Shown piece after piece: positions 22,599 through 22,822 of a stretch of 22,822 bases of DNA. Numbering within the stretch: the stretch's first letter is position 1; the number at the start of each line of letters is the position of its first letter. Source of the DNA: Alphaproteobacteria bacterium (GTDB lineage Bacteria > Pseudomonadota > Alphaproteobacteria > Rs-D84). The notes beneath the pieces are model-generated. The model did no database searches. It was not told the DNA's origin and saw only the letters and a list, made by a program, of their open reading frames with translations. Both the position numbers and the translations under genes were made by a program. The stretch spans positions 1-22,822 of the forward strand of contig JAGCOQ010000014.1 of NCBI GenBank assembly GCA_017642625.1, in the 5' to 3' direction.

Positions 22599-22822
22599 TA
22601 TTCGTTTCGCAATATTTTTAGTGTTGTGCGACGCGTCATCCATATCGCAAAGATTGTGATTGCAAATGGCATCAGTGCTAAACAAATCCAACCACCACCA
22701 TTTATCGCCAACATTGCCATTAAACCAACGCGTGCCGAATGGGCAGATGAAATTATAAGTAATAATGCCGGCACCGCAAAAAGAAACCCGACAAAACACG
22801 CAACAACGCATATGCGCGAAAC
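22598..22822 (-). CDS. ftsX: C-terminal part of an FtsX-like membrane protein (partial, runs off the edge)
   Basis: On the minus strand an open frame enters from the right edge and ends at TAA (22600-22598), overlapping the ydcF start. Its 74 visible residues hold one long hydrophobic segment, then GLMAMLAINGGG, then a final hydrophobic helix (LALMPFAITIFAIW) and a basic tail (MTRRTTLKILRNE). This helix and Arg/Lys tail match the end of FtsX, the permease-like partner of FtsE that drives peptidoglycan hydrolases at division. An ftsE-ftsX-ydcF-plsC order is known in Alphaproteobacteria and supports the call. The rest of the gene is outside the window. Confidence 0.6.
   Translation of the reverse strand, partial: VSRICVVACFVGFLFAVPALLLIISSAHSARVGLMAMLAINGGGWICLALMPFAITIFAIWMTRRTTLKILRNE

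Noticed and set aside
22599..22811. A 71-residue N-terminal extension of the YdcF-like protein
   Set aside because: It is rich in Cys and Trp and lacks a signal-like start, and the same strand in another frame encodes a sensible FtsX-like membrane helix and basic tail ending at the YdcF ATG.

Overview
This 22.8 kb window looks like chromosome from an uncultured alphaproteobacterium of moderate-to-low GC. The evidence is alphaproteobacterial-style ParE, TolB and PlsC, an ftsX/ydcF/plsC run at the right edge, an OmpA-like protein, a lipoprotein and TolB (an outer membrane), and a pilin-like protein with an SGRSMIE-type prepilin signal. The lineage is an inference from protein style. No rRNA, tRNA, CRISPR array or insertion sequence was seen.

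Left part (1-6.8 kb): an AT-rich non-coding stretch (1-344), a candidate replication origin, precedes dnaA, followed by a secreted OmpA-domain protein. parE (topoisomerase IV subunit B) converges on that gene over a shared hairpin, and dnaJ diverges from parE. A nested palindromic repeat and a strong terminator separate dnaJ from the convergent pgsA.

Middle (6.2-16.3 kb): pgsA and an unusually short uvrC lie on the minus strand. A pilin-like gene diverges from uvrC and leads into rluC, an AsmA-family gene and cdaA (a c-di-AMP synthase). dnaN and efp follow, each as its own unit. fba and an AlkD-like repair gene form a minus-strand pair facing efp.

Right part (16.3-22.8 kb): a small lipoprotein, a two-helix VirB2-like protein, and a lone ribbon-helix-helix regulator behind a 12-bp-periodic operator array. 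Next come a second copy of the palindromic repeat, then tolB, an ABC exporter and a secreted staphylococcal-type nuclease that overlaps the exporter gene. An ftsX-like/ydcF/plsC operon converges from the right edge. Most transcription units end in compact hairpins with A-tract and T-tract flanks, several placed to serve two convergent genes.

The most unusual points are: (i) the RHH gene's 12-bp operator array laid over a good promoter, with no toxin partner; (ii) a DnaA that keeps Walker A/B and the DNA-binding signature but has lost the arginine finger, the sensor I Asp and the sensor II Arg; (iii) a diadenylate cyclase in an apparent alphaproteobacterium, coupled to an AsmA-family gene instead of cdaR/glmM; (iv) a 474-residue UvrC lacking about 120 residues of linker but keeping all visible catalytic and cluster residues; (v) a dispersed nested-palindrome repeat. 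None is by itself proof of a new system.
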